Shown piece by piece: positions 1-7,710 of a DNA stretch of 64,000 nucleotides. The translations under genes were made by a program, and so were the position numbers. The stretch lies in assembly GCA_018001015.1 (NCBI GenBank), contig JAGNIV010000017.1, positions 1 through 64,000 on the forward strand, given 5' to 3'. The notes beneath the pieces were generated by a model. It made no database searches, was not told the origin of the DNA, and saw only the letters and a program-made list of their open reading frames with translations. The stretch comes from Phenylobacterium sp. (GTDB lineage Bacteria > Pseudomonadota > Alphaproteobacteria > Caulobacterales > Caulobacteraceae). The stretch's first letter is position 1, and every line of letters starts with the position of its first letter.

Positions 1-1
1 T

Positions 2-91
2 TGGCGGTGAGAGAGGGATTCGAACCCTCGTTAGGCTTTCACCTAAACACGCTTTCCAAGCGTGCGCGATCGACCACTCCGCCACCTCACC
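2..91 (-). tRNA. tRNA-Ser (anticodon GGA)
   Basis: On the minus strand a 7-bp acceptor stem (one G-T pair) closes a 90-nt molecule with a long variable arm, the hallmark of a class II serine tRNA. The anticodon loop reads CTTGGAAAG, giving GGA, which decodes UCC and UCU. The T-arm sequence GGTTCGAATCC is canonical, and discriminator G plus an encoded CCA are present at the 3' end. Confidence 0.97.
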
Positions 92-247
92 GGCCGTCAC
101 GAACAGCCCGGAGGTCGCTCGCGAAGGCGCGCAATATACTCAGGAAGGTTGGCGGGGCAAGCGGCGTCGGCGCGCCGCGGCAAGATGGTTGGGATCGGGC
201 CGGCCGCGCCCTATCCTGGGGGCCTGTCGCGCCTCCGAAAAGACCCC

Positions 248-586
248 ATGACCCCCGCCCAGCTGGACACGGCCTGCCTCGCTTTGACCGGCGCCACCAA
301 GGTCGTGCAGTGGGGGGGCAGCGAGGTCTACAAGGTCGGGGGCAAGATCTTCGCCATCGTGGGCCTTGGCGGCCGGCTGATGTTCAAGGTCACCGACCTC
401 GCCTACGAGGTGATGACCGAAAGCGGGATGGCCAGGCCGGCGCCCTATCTGGCGCGGGCCAAGTGGGTGTCCTTCGACGACCTGGAGGGCCTGGATCCGG
501 ACGAGGTGGCCGACTGGCTGAAGACGGCGCATCGCCTCGTGGCCGCCAAGCTGACGCGCGCCAAGCGGAGCGAATTGGGCCTCTAA
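248..586 (+). CDS. MmcQ/YjbR family DNA-binding-like protein
   Basis: This is a 112-residue protein of the MmcQ/YjbR family, which has a CyaY-like fold and no settled function; nucleic-acid binding has been proposed for relatives. The family pattern is visible: an N-terminal helix (MTPAQLDTACLALTGA), a 'WGGSEVYKVGGKIFAIV' strand region, then 'WVSFDDLEGLDPDEVADWL' and a basic C-terminal helix. The ATG at 248 is chosen because homology starts there and the upstream part of the frame runs through the tRNA. Its stop overlaps the convergent DUF599 gene by 4 nt. Confidence 0.85.
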   Translation: MTPAQLDTACLALTGATKVVQWGGSEVYKVGGKIFAIVGLGGRLMFKVTDLAYEVMTESGMARPAPYLARAKWVSFDDLEGLDPDEVADWLKTAHRLVAAKLTRAKRSELGL

Positions 587-1281
587 CCGCCCAGCAGGAT
601 ACGGATGTCGGCGATGGCGCCGGCCGCCTTCGAGCGGCGCTGGCGGCAGATCAGCAGGCTGACGGCGCCCAGGGTCACCCCCAGGAAGGCGATGGGGCCA
701 AACAGCCAGGCGGCCGCAGCCAGGGCGAAGTAGTAGCCTCGCACGCCCGCATTGAAGGCCGAGAGGGCGGGATTGAGCAGGCGGGCGGCGGCCTCCCCAT
801 AGGCGTCCTTGAAGGCCTGGTCCTCGGTGTCGGGCGCGGCGCCCACCACGGCGATGCAGTAGTTCATCTGGCGGATGGCCCAGATGAAGTCGAGCAGGCC
901 GCGGGCCAGGGCCACCAGCACCAGGGCGATCTGGAACTCGAACAGGAGGCGGGTGGAGGTGGTGATCACCACCAGGCTGGAGGCCGAGCGGAAGGTGCTC
1001 TCGCCGCCGAACAGCACGCCGGCCGCCCCGGCGATGAGGATCAGGTTGGAGGAGGCGAAGAAGGAGGCCGAGTTCAGCACGTGGCCGAACAGCTGGCCGT
1101 CCATGAACCGGTTCTCGCGCCCGGCCATGTTCTTCATCCAGGCCAGCCGGATGACGGTCATGTCGGTGTTGATCGCGCCCTTGCCCCGCGCCGCGGCCTT
1201 CAGCAGCGGCTCATAGGCCAGCCAGGCGACGGCGAAGACGCTGAGCGCCGTCAGGTCCAGGGGCGAGAGCGCAAGGGACAA
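583..1281 (-). CDS. DUF599 family integral membrane protein
   Basis: This 232-residue membrane protein matches the DUF599 pattern, including the conserved N-terminal 'RLAWMKNMAGRENRFMDGQ' region near residues 45-63. About four hydrophobic segments are visible, at roughly 5-25, 70-90, 110-135 and 185-215. No biochemical role is known for the family. It ends against the YjbR gene, with 4 nt of overlapping stop codons. Upstream lies a 54-bp palindromic element that separates it from the MFS transporter gene on the same strand. Confidence 0.85.
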   Translation of the reverse strand: MSLALSPLDLTALSVFAVAWLAYEPLLKAAARGKGAINTDMTVIRLAWMKNMAGRENRFMDGQLFGHVLNSASFFASSNLILIAGAAGVLFGGESTFRSASSLVVITTSTRLLFEFQIALVLVALARGLLDFIWAIRQMNYCIAVVGAAPDTEDQAFKDAYGEAAARLLNPALSAFNAGVRGYYFALAAAAWLFGPIAFLGVTLGAVSLLICRQRRSKAAGAIADIRILLGG

Positions 1282-1299
1282 GGCTACGCCCCTTTGAAG

Positions 1300-1353
1300 T
1301 TAGAGCATGCCCGGGCGGCGAACCGGTTCCCACTTGCCCCTGACATGCTCTAG
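1300..1353. repeat. 54-bp palindromic element (AGAGCAT ... ATGCTCTAG)
   Basis: This is an imperfect palindrome with ends TTAGAGCATG and CATGCTCTAG and a centre AACCGGTTCCCACTT. It has exactly the length and centre of the second half of the 118-bp elements at 8724-8841 and 20970-21087. Its terminal CTAG supplies the TAG stop codon of the MFS gene at 1350. It resembles the AGAGCAT...AACCGGTTCCCACTT...ATGCTCT palindromes common between genes in rhizobia (from memory). Confidence 0.8.
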
Positions 1354-2678
1354 TCCTCCGTGATCAGGCTGTGCTTGTTGGTGTCGCGCAGGGTCAGAGC
1401 CACCAGGAAGGCGACGGCCATGATGGCGGCGACATAGACGTAGAATCCGCTCTCCATGCCCTCCTTCTTGAACCACAGGGCGATGTACTCCGCCGTGCCG
1501 CCGAAGATGGCGTTGGCCGTGGCGTAGGGCAGGGCGACGCCGAGCGCCCGGACGTGGGCGGGGAACAGCTCGGCCTTCAACACGGCGTTGACGGCGGTGT
1601 AGCCCGACAGGATCAGCACCAGGGCGCACATCAGGGCGAACGCCATGGTGGCGTCGGTGGTCACGGCGATCTTCGAGAAGATCGGATAGGTGAAGATGGT
1701 CCCCAGCAGGAAGGCGGCCACCAGGGTGGTCTTGCGGCCGACGAGGTCGGAGAGCGCCCCGAAGGCGGGCTGGGCGAACATGTAGACCAGCAGGGCGGCG
1801 GCCGTGATCGCGGTGGCCATGTCCTTGGTGAAGCCCGAGGTGTTGACCAGGAACTTCTGCATGTAGGTCGTGTAGGCATAGAAGGCCAAGGAGCCCGCCG
1901 AGGTCAGCGCGAAGATGGTCGCCGTCTCCTTGGGGAACTTCGCGAACAGCAGCATGGTGCGCGAGCGTTCCGCGCCCTCGGCCTGGGCGGTCAGATAGGA
2001 CTGGCTCTCCTCGAGCCCGGTCCGGATCCAGAACACCACGATGGCCAGGACCCCGCCGATGGCGAAGGGAATGCGCCAGCCCCACTGGGCGAGATCCTCC
2101 GGCGACAGCACATTCTGAAGCAGGATCAGGACGCCCAGGGCGGTGAGCTGGCCCAGGATCAGGGTGACGAACAGAAAGCTCGACCAGAAGCCCCGGCGCT
2201 TCCGGCCCGACATCTCCGACATGTAGGTGGCGCTGGCGCCGTACTCGCCACCGAGCGAAAGACCCTGAACAAGCCGGGCGAGGACCAGGGCCACGGGGGC
2301 GGCGGTCCCGATCATCGCATAGTCGGGGATGATGGCGATGGCGAAGGAGCCGGCGCACATCATCGAGACCGAGACGGTCAGGGCCGCCTTGCGGCCCGCG
2401 CGGTCGGCATAGAGGCCCATGAACCAGGCGCCGATGGGCCGGGCCAGGAAGCCCACGGCGAACACCGCGGCGGCCTGCAGAAGCTGGGCGGTCTCATCGC
2501 CCTTGGGGAAGAAGTGCTTGGCGAAATAGAGGGCGAAGGACGAGTAGACGAACCAGTCGTACCATTCGACGAAATTGCCGGCCGAGCCGCCCAGGATGGC
2601 CCTGGCCCGCTGCATGGGGGTCAATCCCGGCGCCATGGCCTCAGATGGAAGTTCGCCGCCGCTTTCCGTAACTGTCAT
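1350..2678 (-). CDS. MFS transporter, metabolite:H+ symporter (MHS) family
   Basis: This 442-residue, 12-helix major facilitator belongs to the MHS group (KgtP/ProP-like, importing dicarboxylates, osmolytes or related acids with protons). The signature 'NFVEWYDWFVYSSFALYFAKHFF' region lies at about residues 35-57, and 'LSLGGEYGASATYMSEM' at about 140-156. The 'GLYADRAGRK' loop-2 motif is intact. Substrate cannot be assigned. The ATG at 2678 agrees with family length. The stop codon TAG comes from the CTAG end of the adjacent palindromic repeat. Confidence 0.9.
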   Translation of the reverse strand: MTVTESGGELPSEAMAPGLTPMQRARAILGGSAGNFVEWYDWFVYSSFALYFAKHFFPKGDETAQLLQAAAVFAVGFLARPIGAWFMGLYADRAGRKAALTVSVSMMCAGSFAIAIIPDYAMIGTAAPVALVLARLVQGLSLGGEYGASATYMSEMSGRKRRGFWSSFLFVTLILGQLTALGVLILLQNVLSPEDLAQWGWRIPFAIGGVLAIVVFWIRTGLEESQSYLTAQAEGAERSRTMLLFAKFPKETATIFALTSAGSLAFYAYTTYMQKFLVNTSGFTKDMATAITAAALLVYMFAQPAFGALSDLVGRKTTLVAAFLLGTIFTYPIFSKIAVTTDATMAFALMCALVLILSGYTAVNAVLKAELFPAHVRALGVALPYATANAIFGGTAEYIALWFKKEGMESGFYVYVAAIMAVAFLVALTLRDTNKHSLITED

Positions 2679-2748
2679 GCATTCCCCCGACCGGACTGGA
2701 TCGGGGGAATGCTAGATTGTCTTGGCCGTTCCGCGAAGGGCGCTTGGA

Positions 2749-2907
2749 CTATATCCGGCCCATCAGGACCAGGATCAGAACGATCACCAGCACCAGGCCC
2801 AGGCCGCCGGAGGGGAAGTAGCCCCAGGAGCGCGAGTGGCCCCAGGTGGGCAGGGCGCCGACCAGGGCGATGATGAGGATGATCAGAAGAATCAAGCCGA
2901 GCGACAT
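2749..2907 (-). CDS. DUF3309 family small membrane protein
   Basis: This 52-residue protein starts MSLGLILLIILLIIALVG and has the family core 'LPTWGHSRSWGYFPSGGLG' followed by a second hydrophobic helix. This matches the DUF3309 family of tiny inner-membrane proteins of unknown function, common in Proteobacteria. It is monocistronic on the minus strand between the MHS transporter and the DUF983 gene. A GGAGGC sequence lies about 8 nt before the ATG. Confidence 0.85.
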   Translation of the reverse strand: MSLGLILLIILIIALVGALPTWGHSRSWGYFPSGGLGLVLVIVLILVLMGRI

Positions 2908-2997
2908 GGCGGGTAGCCTCCCTGGAGCCCGGCGGGGGCCGCGCTCTCCTGGGGCGTCAAACGAGCGTCGCCGGGGAGGGTTCCCCTGGGGCCGGCG

Positions 2998-3396
2998 TCA
3001 GTCGGCCAGGTCGGCGCTGTGCAGGTGGGCGTCGGCTTCCTTGACCTTCAGGGCGTAGAGCAGGCCGATGAAGGCGCCCTTCACGCGGGGCAGCAGGGCC
3101 AGGGTCGCCACCGCCAGGGGGATCAGGGTGGCGGGCACCATGACCGCCGCCGGCGCCTGCCAGATGATCGGGAAGAACAGCAGCGGCGCCACCAGCAGGT
3201 GGCCGACGATCAGGATGGTGAAATAGGCCGGGCCATCGTCGGCGGGATACTGGGCGATGTCGTGGCCGCAGGCCTGGCAGCGCGGCTCGACCTTCAGATA
3301 CTTCCAATAGAGCGCGCCGCGCTCACAATGCGGGCAGCGCCCGCGGAGACCGCGGATCATGGCTTGGACCAGGGTGGGGCGTTCGTGACGGGACAT
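2998..3396 (-). CDS. DUF983 family membrane protein with Cys4 zinc-ribbon-like motif
   Basis: The protein is about 132 residues long. The N-terminal 'RGRCPHCERGALY' and 'EPRCQACGHDI' motifs form two CxxC pairs, as in a zinc ribbon. Two transmembrane helices follow (about 65-85 and 90-110). This arrangement defines DUF983, found beside cytochrome oxidase assembly genes in some Alphaproteobacteria but here next to DUF3309. Function is unknown. The start MSRHERPTL at 3396 is chosen by homology; in-frame ATGs at 3405 and 3459 are alternatives. Confidence 0.85.
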   Translation of the reverse strand: MSRHERPTLVQAMIRGLRGRCPHCERGALYWKYLKVEPRCQACGHDIAQYPADDGPAYFTILIVGHLLVAPLLFFPIIWQAPAAVMVPATLIPLAVATLALLPRVKGAFIGLLYALKVKEADAHLHSADLAD

Positions 3397-3582
3397 GACC
3401 GCCATATGTGTATCGGGGCCTTGGGAGTCCAAGGTGGCGGGCGGTCGCATCGGGAACATGATCTTCGCAATCCCAGGCGGGGCTTGAAGTTCCCCATTGA
3501 TGGCGCGTCGTTAGGTCTCACGGCGTAGGCGGGAACGTATCAACCTCACAACTCATTGATGAGCAAGATGCGGAGAAGATTC

Positions 3583-3747
3583 ATGAATTCCGATCCCAAG
3601 CCTGCGCTGCACGGAAAATCCGTCCATGGCCACACCGGCCCCACGACCCCTGCCGAGGACAAGATGCGCAACGCCGATCCGGCGGTGGCGCCGCCGGGGG
3701 ACAGGGCCAAGATCGCGGAGGAGGCGTCCCGGCAGGAGGATGCCTAG
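3583..3747 (+). CDS. Small hydrophilic hypothetical protein
   Basis: This is a 54-residue, Pro/Ala/Asp-rich soluble protein with no recognised domain. GGAGAAG placed 4 nt before ATG 3583 selects this start over the upstream ATGs at 3556-3559. Its sequence (HGKSVHGHTGPTTPAEDK) is low in hydrophobic residues and probably disordered. Its TAG stop and the stop of the convergent entericidin-like gene share a single CTAG at 3744-3747. Coding status rests on the strong Shine-Dalgarno sequence only. Confidence 0.5.
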   Translation: MNSDPKPALHGKSVHGHTGPTTPAEDKMRNADPAVAPPGDRAKIAEEASRQEDA

Positions 3748-3881
3748 CGCCGGGCGTCGTCCGCGGCGCCGCTGACCGCGCGGCCGGCTGCGGAGACGTC
3801 GCGGCCGGCGCCGGCGATGGTGTTGCAGGCGGCGGTGAGCATCGCGGCGGCGACGACGGCGAGAACCAGAACCTTGCGCAT
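3744..3881 (-). CDS. Entericidin A/B family lipoprotein
   Basis: This is a 45-residue precursor with a hydrophobic signal peptide (MRKVLVLAVVAAAML) and a lipobox TAAC with Cys at residue 19. The conserved entericidin body 'NTIAGAGRDVSAAGRAV' follows. Entericidins are tiny cell-envelope lipoproteins; in E. coli EcnA and EcnB act as an antidote/toxin pair. Only one member is present here, so a general envelope role is more likely than a toxin pair. GAGGAGC lies 8 nt upstream of the ATG. Confidence 0.85.
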   Translation of the reverse strand: MRKVLVLAVVAAAMLTAACNTIAGAGRDVSAAGRAVSGAADDARR

Positions 3882-3979
3882 CAATAGAGCTCCTCAGGAC
3901 AGGCGGGCGTCATAGCCAAGCTTGAGGGCGATTTCTAGGCGACAGCCACGCTATCCGACAAGGCGCGATCATGAGCTGT

Positions 3980-4252
3980 CCCTTCTCCCCTTGCGGGAGA
4001 AGGTGGCCCTGCGGAGCAGGGTCGGATGAGGGGTCGCACTCCGTCATCGGGACAATCAAATCACGTCATCCCGGCCGCAGCGAAGCGGAGAGCCGGGATC
4101 CAGGAGCGATGCAGTGCGGTGGCCCCTGGGTCCCGGCTCTGCGGCCCTCACGGGCCTTGGCCGGGATGACGGTGTTGTTTGCTTGAGAGGGGAGAACAAC
4201 CCCTCATCCGACCGGTCTCCGACCGGCCACCTTCTCCCGCAAGGGGAGAAGG
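3980..4252. repeat. Nested inverted-repeat composite (families D and B)
   Basis: The outer arms (3980-4035 and 4200-4252) are inverted copies of CCTTCTCCCCTTGCGGGAGA and of a GGTCGGATGAGGGG tail. Between them, at 4064-4172, sits a separate palindromic repeat (CGTCATCCCGGCC ... CCGGGATGACGG) that recurs at 56498 and 58503. This explains most of the gene-free stretch between the entericidin gene and lepA; 3882-3979 holds only the entericidin promoter region. The arrangement looks like one repeat family inserted into another. Confidence 0.8.
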
Positions 4253-4261
4253 ATGAGTGCT

Positions 4262-6067
4262 CTAATCGGCGTCCATCTTCAGCGCCGCGATGAAGGCTTC
4301 CTGCGGGATCTCCACCTTGCCGAACTGGCGCATGCGCTTCTTGCCGGCCTTCTGCTTGTCCAGCAGCTTGCGCTTGCGGCTCATGTCGCCGCCATAGCAC
4401 TTGGCCGTCACGTCCTTGCGCAGGGCGCGCACGGTCTCGCGGGCGATGATCCGGCCGCCGATCGCCGCCTGGATCGGGATCTGGAACATGTGAGGACTGA
4501 TGAGGTCCTTCATCTTCTCCACCATGCCGCGGCCCCGGGCCTCGGCGCGGTCGGCGTGGACCAGCATGGACAGAGCGTCCACGGGCTCGGCGTTCACCAG
4601 GATCGACATCTTCACCAGGTTGCCGACACGGTAGCCCTCGATGGCGTAGTCGAAGGAGGCGTAGCCCTTGGAGACGCTCTTCAGGCGGTCGTAGAAGTCG
4701 AACACCACCTCGTTGAGGGGCAGATCGTAGACCACCAGGGCGCGGCTGCCGACGTAGCTCAGCTCGCGCTGCTCGCCGCGGCGGTCCTGGCAGAGCTTGA
4801 TCACCGAGCCGAGATACTCATCCGGGGTCAGGATGGTGGCCTTGATCCAGGGTTCGGCGATGGTGGCGATCTTCACCGGATCGGGCAGGTCGGCCGGATT
4901 GTGCAGCTCCATCTCCGAGCCGTCGTTCAGGCCGATCTTGTAGACCACGCTGGGGGCCGTCGCGATCAGGTCGAGGTCAAACTCGCGGCTCAGGCGCTCC
5001 TGGATGATCTCCAGGTGCAGCAGGCCCAGGAAGCCGCAGCGGAAGCCGAAGCCCAGCGCCGCGCTGGTCTCCATCTCGTAGGTGAAGGAGGCGTCGTTCA
5101 GGCGCAGGCGGCCGATGGCGGCGCGCAGGTCCTCGAAGTCGGCGGCGTCCACGGGGAACAGGCCGCAGAACACCACCGACTGGGCGACCCGGAAGCCGGG
5201 CAGGGCGGTCGCGGTCTGGCGCTTCTCGTCGGTGATGGTGTCGCCGACGGCGGCGTCGGCCACCTGCTTGATCTGGGCGGTGATGTAGCCGATCTCACCG
5301 GGGCCGAGTTCCGGCACCTCGGTCTGTTTGGGCTTGAAGACGCCGATACGGTCGATCTGGTGGGTGACGCCCGCATTCATCATGCGCACCTTCATCCCGG
5401 CCTTCAGCACCCCGTCCAGCACCCGGACCAGGACGACGACGCCGAGATAGGGGTCGTACCAGGCGTCCACCAGCAGCGCCTTCAGCGGAGCGTCACGGTC
5501 GCCCTTGGGGGGCGGCAGGCGAGTGATCACCGCCTCAAGGACCTCGGCGATGCCCTCGCCGGTCTTGGCCGAGCAGAGCACCGCGTCCGAGGCGTCGATG
5601 CCGATGACGTCCTCGATCTGCTGGCGCACCCGTTCGGGTTCCGCGGCCGGCAGGTCGATCTTGTTGAGGACCGGAACGATCTCGTGGTTGTTGTCGATGG
5701 CCTGGTAGACGTTGGCGAGCGTCTGGGCCTCGACGCCCTGGCTTGAGTCCACCACCAGGATGGAGCCCTCGCAGGCGGCCAGGCTGCGGCTGACCTCATA
5801 GGCGAAGTCGACGTGGCCGGGGGTGTCCATCAGGTTCAGGACATAGGTCTCGCCGTCGCGGGCCTTGTAGTCGAGGCGCACGGTCTGGGCCTTGATGGTG
5901 ATGCCGCGCTCGCGCTCGATCTCCATGTTGTCGAGGACCTGCTCGGTCATCTCACGCTTGGTGAGGCCGCCGGTCTCCTGGATCAGTCGGTCCGACAGGG
6001 TCGACTTGCCGTGGTCGATGTGGGCGACGATGGAGAAGTTGCGGATTTTGGAAAGAGGGGTGCTCAT
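4262..6067 (-). CDS. lepA: Elongation factor 4 (LepA) GTPase
   Basis: This is a full-length 601-residue ribosome-associated GTPase of the LepA/EF4 family, implicated in elongation back-translocation and in 30S biogenesis. The G1 motif AHIDHGKST lies at 15-23, the G2 region [10 protein letters not shown] at 54-63, G3 DTPGH at 81-85 and G4 NKIDLP near 135. The LepA-specific C-terminal domain '[19 protein letters not shown]' is present. It is transcribed alone, divergent from the DUF1134 gene, with a CtrA-like box in the shared upstream region. Confidence 0.98.
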   Translation of the reverse strand: MSTPLSKIRNFSIVAHIDHGKSTLSDRLIQETGGLTKREMTEQVLDNMEIERERGITIKAQTVRLDYKARDGETYVLNLMDTPGHVDFAYEVSRSLAACEGSILVVDSSQGVEAQTLANVYQAIDNNHEIVPVLNKIDLPAAEPERVRQQIEDVIGIDASDAVLCSAKTGEGIAEVLEAVITRLPPPKGDRDAPLKALLVDAWYDPYLGVVVLVRVLDGVLKAGMKVRMMNAGVTHQIDRIGVFKPKQTEVPELGPGEIGYITAQIKQVADAAVGDTITDEKRQTATALPGFRVAQSVVFCGLFPVDAADFEDLRAAIGRLRLNDASFTYEMETSAALGFGFRCGFLGLLHLEIIQERLSREFDLDLIATAPSVVYKIGLNDGSEMELHNPADLPDPVKIATIAEPWIKATILTPDEYLGSVIKLCQDRRGEQRELSYVGSRALVVYDLPLNEVVFDFYDRLKSVSKGYASFDYAIEGYRVGNLVKMSILVNAEPVDALSMLVHADRAEARGRGMVEKMKDLISPHMFQIPIQAAIGGRIIARETVRALRKDVTAKCYGGDMSRKRKLLDKQKAGKKRMRQFGKVEIPQEAFIAALKMDAD

Positions 6068-6125
6068 GGTGGGCCAGCCTCTAGCACATTCGGCGGCCCC
6101 TGCGAGGGTCCGCCGCCGATCATGC

Positions 6126-6140
6126 TTAATCGGACGTTAA
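6126..6140 (+). promoter_or_regulatory. Candidate CtrA-binding site (TTAA-N7-TTAA)
   Basis: The sequence is TTAATCGGACGTTAA, an exact match to the consensus of the cell-cycle regulator CtrA (two TTAA half-sites separated by 7 nt). It is centred about 74 nt upstream of the DUF1134 start and 66 nt upstream of the divergent lepA start. Binding is inferred from the motif only. Confidence 0.5.
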
Positions 6141-6206
6141 GCTGAGCCGCCGCATTGATGGCGCCGAGGGATGGGAGGCTCGCCTCGCCGTCATCAAGGA
6201 CCCGCC

Positions 6207-6878
6207 ATGGATCGCCGCACACTGATCGTTTCAGGCCTCGCCACGCTGAGCGCCGCCGGGGCCGCCAAGGCCCAGGAGCAGGGCCAGCCCGGCCCCTACC
6301 AGACGCCGAACTATCCCGCCGCGCCGCCGCCCTATCAGGGCCAGAACCCCGGCTATCCGGCTGCGAACGCCAACTATCCGGGCCCAGCCTCGGCCGAGCC
6401 CTTCACACGCGAGGAGATGGTCAACAACGTCTCCGACTTCCTGGGGGTGACGGCGGAGGCCGCCGGAGGGGCCATCGAGCGGGTGTTCAAGGACAACGGC
6501 CGGCCCACCGCCTACATCGCCGGCCAGGAGGCCTCGGGCGCGATCTCCATCGGCGCCCGCTACGGCCATGGCCTGCTCTACATGAAGAACCGCCAGCCGA
6601 TGGAGGTCTTCTGGCAGGGCCCGTCGGTGGGCTGGGACCTGGGGGGCAACGCCAGCCGCGTCTTCACCCTCTGCTACAATCTCCAGTACCCGGAAATCCT
6701 CTTCCAGCGGTTCCCCGGCGTCGAGGGCTCGGCCTATCTGGTGGGTGGCGTCGGCGTGAACTACCTGAAGTCCGACGAGGTGATCCTGGCCCCGATCCGC
6801 GCCGGCGTCGGCCTGCGGCTGGGCGCCAATATCGGCTATCTCGGCTTCAGCCGTAAGCGGCGATCCTGGCCGTTCTAG
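6207..6878 (+). CDS. DUF1134 family exported protein
   Basis: This is a 223-residue protein with an N-terminal signal (MDRRTLIVSGLATLSAAGAAKA, cleavage likely at AKA-QE). A Pro/Tyr/Gln/Asn-rich linker (about 28-65) containing YPAAPPPYQGQNPGYP-type repeats follows. The DUF1134 domain occupies about 75-215, with 'GQEASGAISIGARYGHG' and 'GPSVGWDLGGN' motifs. This family is largely alphaproteobacterial and its function is unknown; a periplasmic or membrane-associated location is inferred. The ATG at 6207 is chosen because the signal peptide starts there. Confidence 0.9.
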   Translation: MDRRTLIVSGLATLSAAGAAKAQEQGQPGPYQTPNYPAAPPPYQGQNPGYPAANANYPGPASAEPFTREEMVNNVSDFLGVTAEAAGGAIERVFKDNGRPTAYIAGQEASGAISIGARYGHGLLYMKNRQPMEVFWQGPSVGWDLGGNASRVFTLCYNLQYPEILFQRFPGVEGSAYLVGGVGVNYLKSDEVILAPIRAGVGLRLGANIGYLGFSRKRRSWPF

Positions 6879-6909
6879 GTCGGTTTCGGATAGGCCGCGC
6901 CCCTTCAAC

Positions 6910-7016
6910 CGCTCCTCCCGGCGAAGGCCGGGATCCAGGTCGCAGGTCACGAACTGAGCCAGGAATCCTGAAAGCGGGAGATGTATCTGGGTCCCGGCCT
7001 TCGCCGGGATGAGCGG
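6910..7016. repeat. Family C palindromic repeat, copy 1
   Basis: The left arm CGCTCCTCCCGGCGAAGGCC and right arm GGCCTTCGCCGGGATGAGCG are inverted and separated by a non-conserved loop. The repeat lies between the convergent DUF1134 and UPF0114 genes. Other copies are at 54278-54366 and 60017-60147. A role as a transcription-termination or mRNA 3'-end structure is inference. Confidence 0.85.
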
Positions 7017-7027
7017 TAGAAAATGAA

Positions 7028-7588
7028 CTAGTGCTTGTCGGTCTTTGAGGCCAGCAGGTCCATCAGGGCCAACATGACGCCGGAGACCACGAAGGTCAGG
7101 TGGATGCCCACCAGCCAGGCGAGGGTCCGATCGGAGATCTCGATGTTCTCCGACAATTGCATGAAGGCCTTCAGCAGGGCGATGCCCGAGATCGCCACGA
7201 TGGAGGCGATCAGCTTCATCTTGAGGCCCGAGAAGTCCACGGTGCCCATCCAGGCGGGGCGGTCCTCGTCGTCGCCGGTGTCGATCTTCGAGACGAAATT
7301 CTCGTAGCCCGAGAAGATCACGATCAGCAGCAGGTTGCCGGCCAGGGACAGGTCGATGAGCGAGAGCGCCATGAGGATGGCTTGCTCGGGGTTCATCGAG
7401 GTGATGTGGCTGAACTTGTGCCAGGCCTCGTTGGCGAAGACGATCACCAGGCCCGCCAGGGCCATGACCAGGCCGACATAGAAGGGAACCATCAGCCAGC
7501 GAGCGCGGAAAAGGCCTGTCTCCAGCCAGCGCTCGAGGACGGGCTTGGTGCGGTGGGGCTTGGGGGCGGGCGTCGCGGGCGTGGTCAT
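7028..7588 (-). CDS. UPF0114/YqhA (TIGR00645) family membrane protein
   Basis: This 186-residue inner-membrane protein has about four helices (near 35-55, 75-100, 135-152 and 160-180). Conserved UPF0114 features are 'LIDLSLAGNLLLIVIFSGYENFVSKID' and 'WMGTVDFSGLKMKLIASIVAISGI'. Function is unknown. The ATG at 7588 starts at the conserved N-terminus; the longer in-frame ORF to 7747 overlaps the 5' end of the divergent mscS gene and is unlikely. Confidence 0.9.
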   Translation of the reverse strand: MTTPATPAPKPHRTKPVLERWLETGLFRARWLMVPFYVGLVMALAGLVIVFANEAWHKFSHITSMNPEQAILMALSLIDLSLAGNLLLIVIFSGYENFVSKIDTGDDEDRPAWMGTVDFSGLKMKLIASIVAISGIALLKAFMQLSENIEISDRTLAWLVGIHLTFVVSGVMLALMDLLASKTDKH

Positions 7589-7710
7589 GGCGTCTGTATG
7601 GAATGTGCTAAGGGGCGTTTCAAGGGTGGGCGCGGAACCTGACGGGCTCCACGGCGTAGCTCTGGCTTGAGAGGTTCCGGCGCTTGGGCGCCGGGGGCGT
7701 CCCTGGGAGC

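Noticed and set aside
1..1353. 450-residue open frame across the tRNA and the YjbR and DUF599 genes on the plus strand
   Set aside because: It overlaps a clear tRNA and two recognised genes in other frames, and its Gly/Arg/Gln-rich sequence is typical of antisense reading of high-GC genes.
3744..3881. Entericidin toxin-antitoxin pair
   Set aside because: Only one entericidin-like lipoprotein gene is present; the neighbouring small ORF has no lipobox and is on the other strand.
4253..5746. Long plus-strand frame of 497 residues opposite lepA
   Set aside because: It is antisense to a certain gene, with His/Asp/Val-rich low-complexity sequence and no domain. It is a shadow of GC-rich codon bias.
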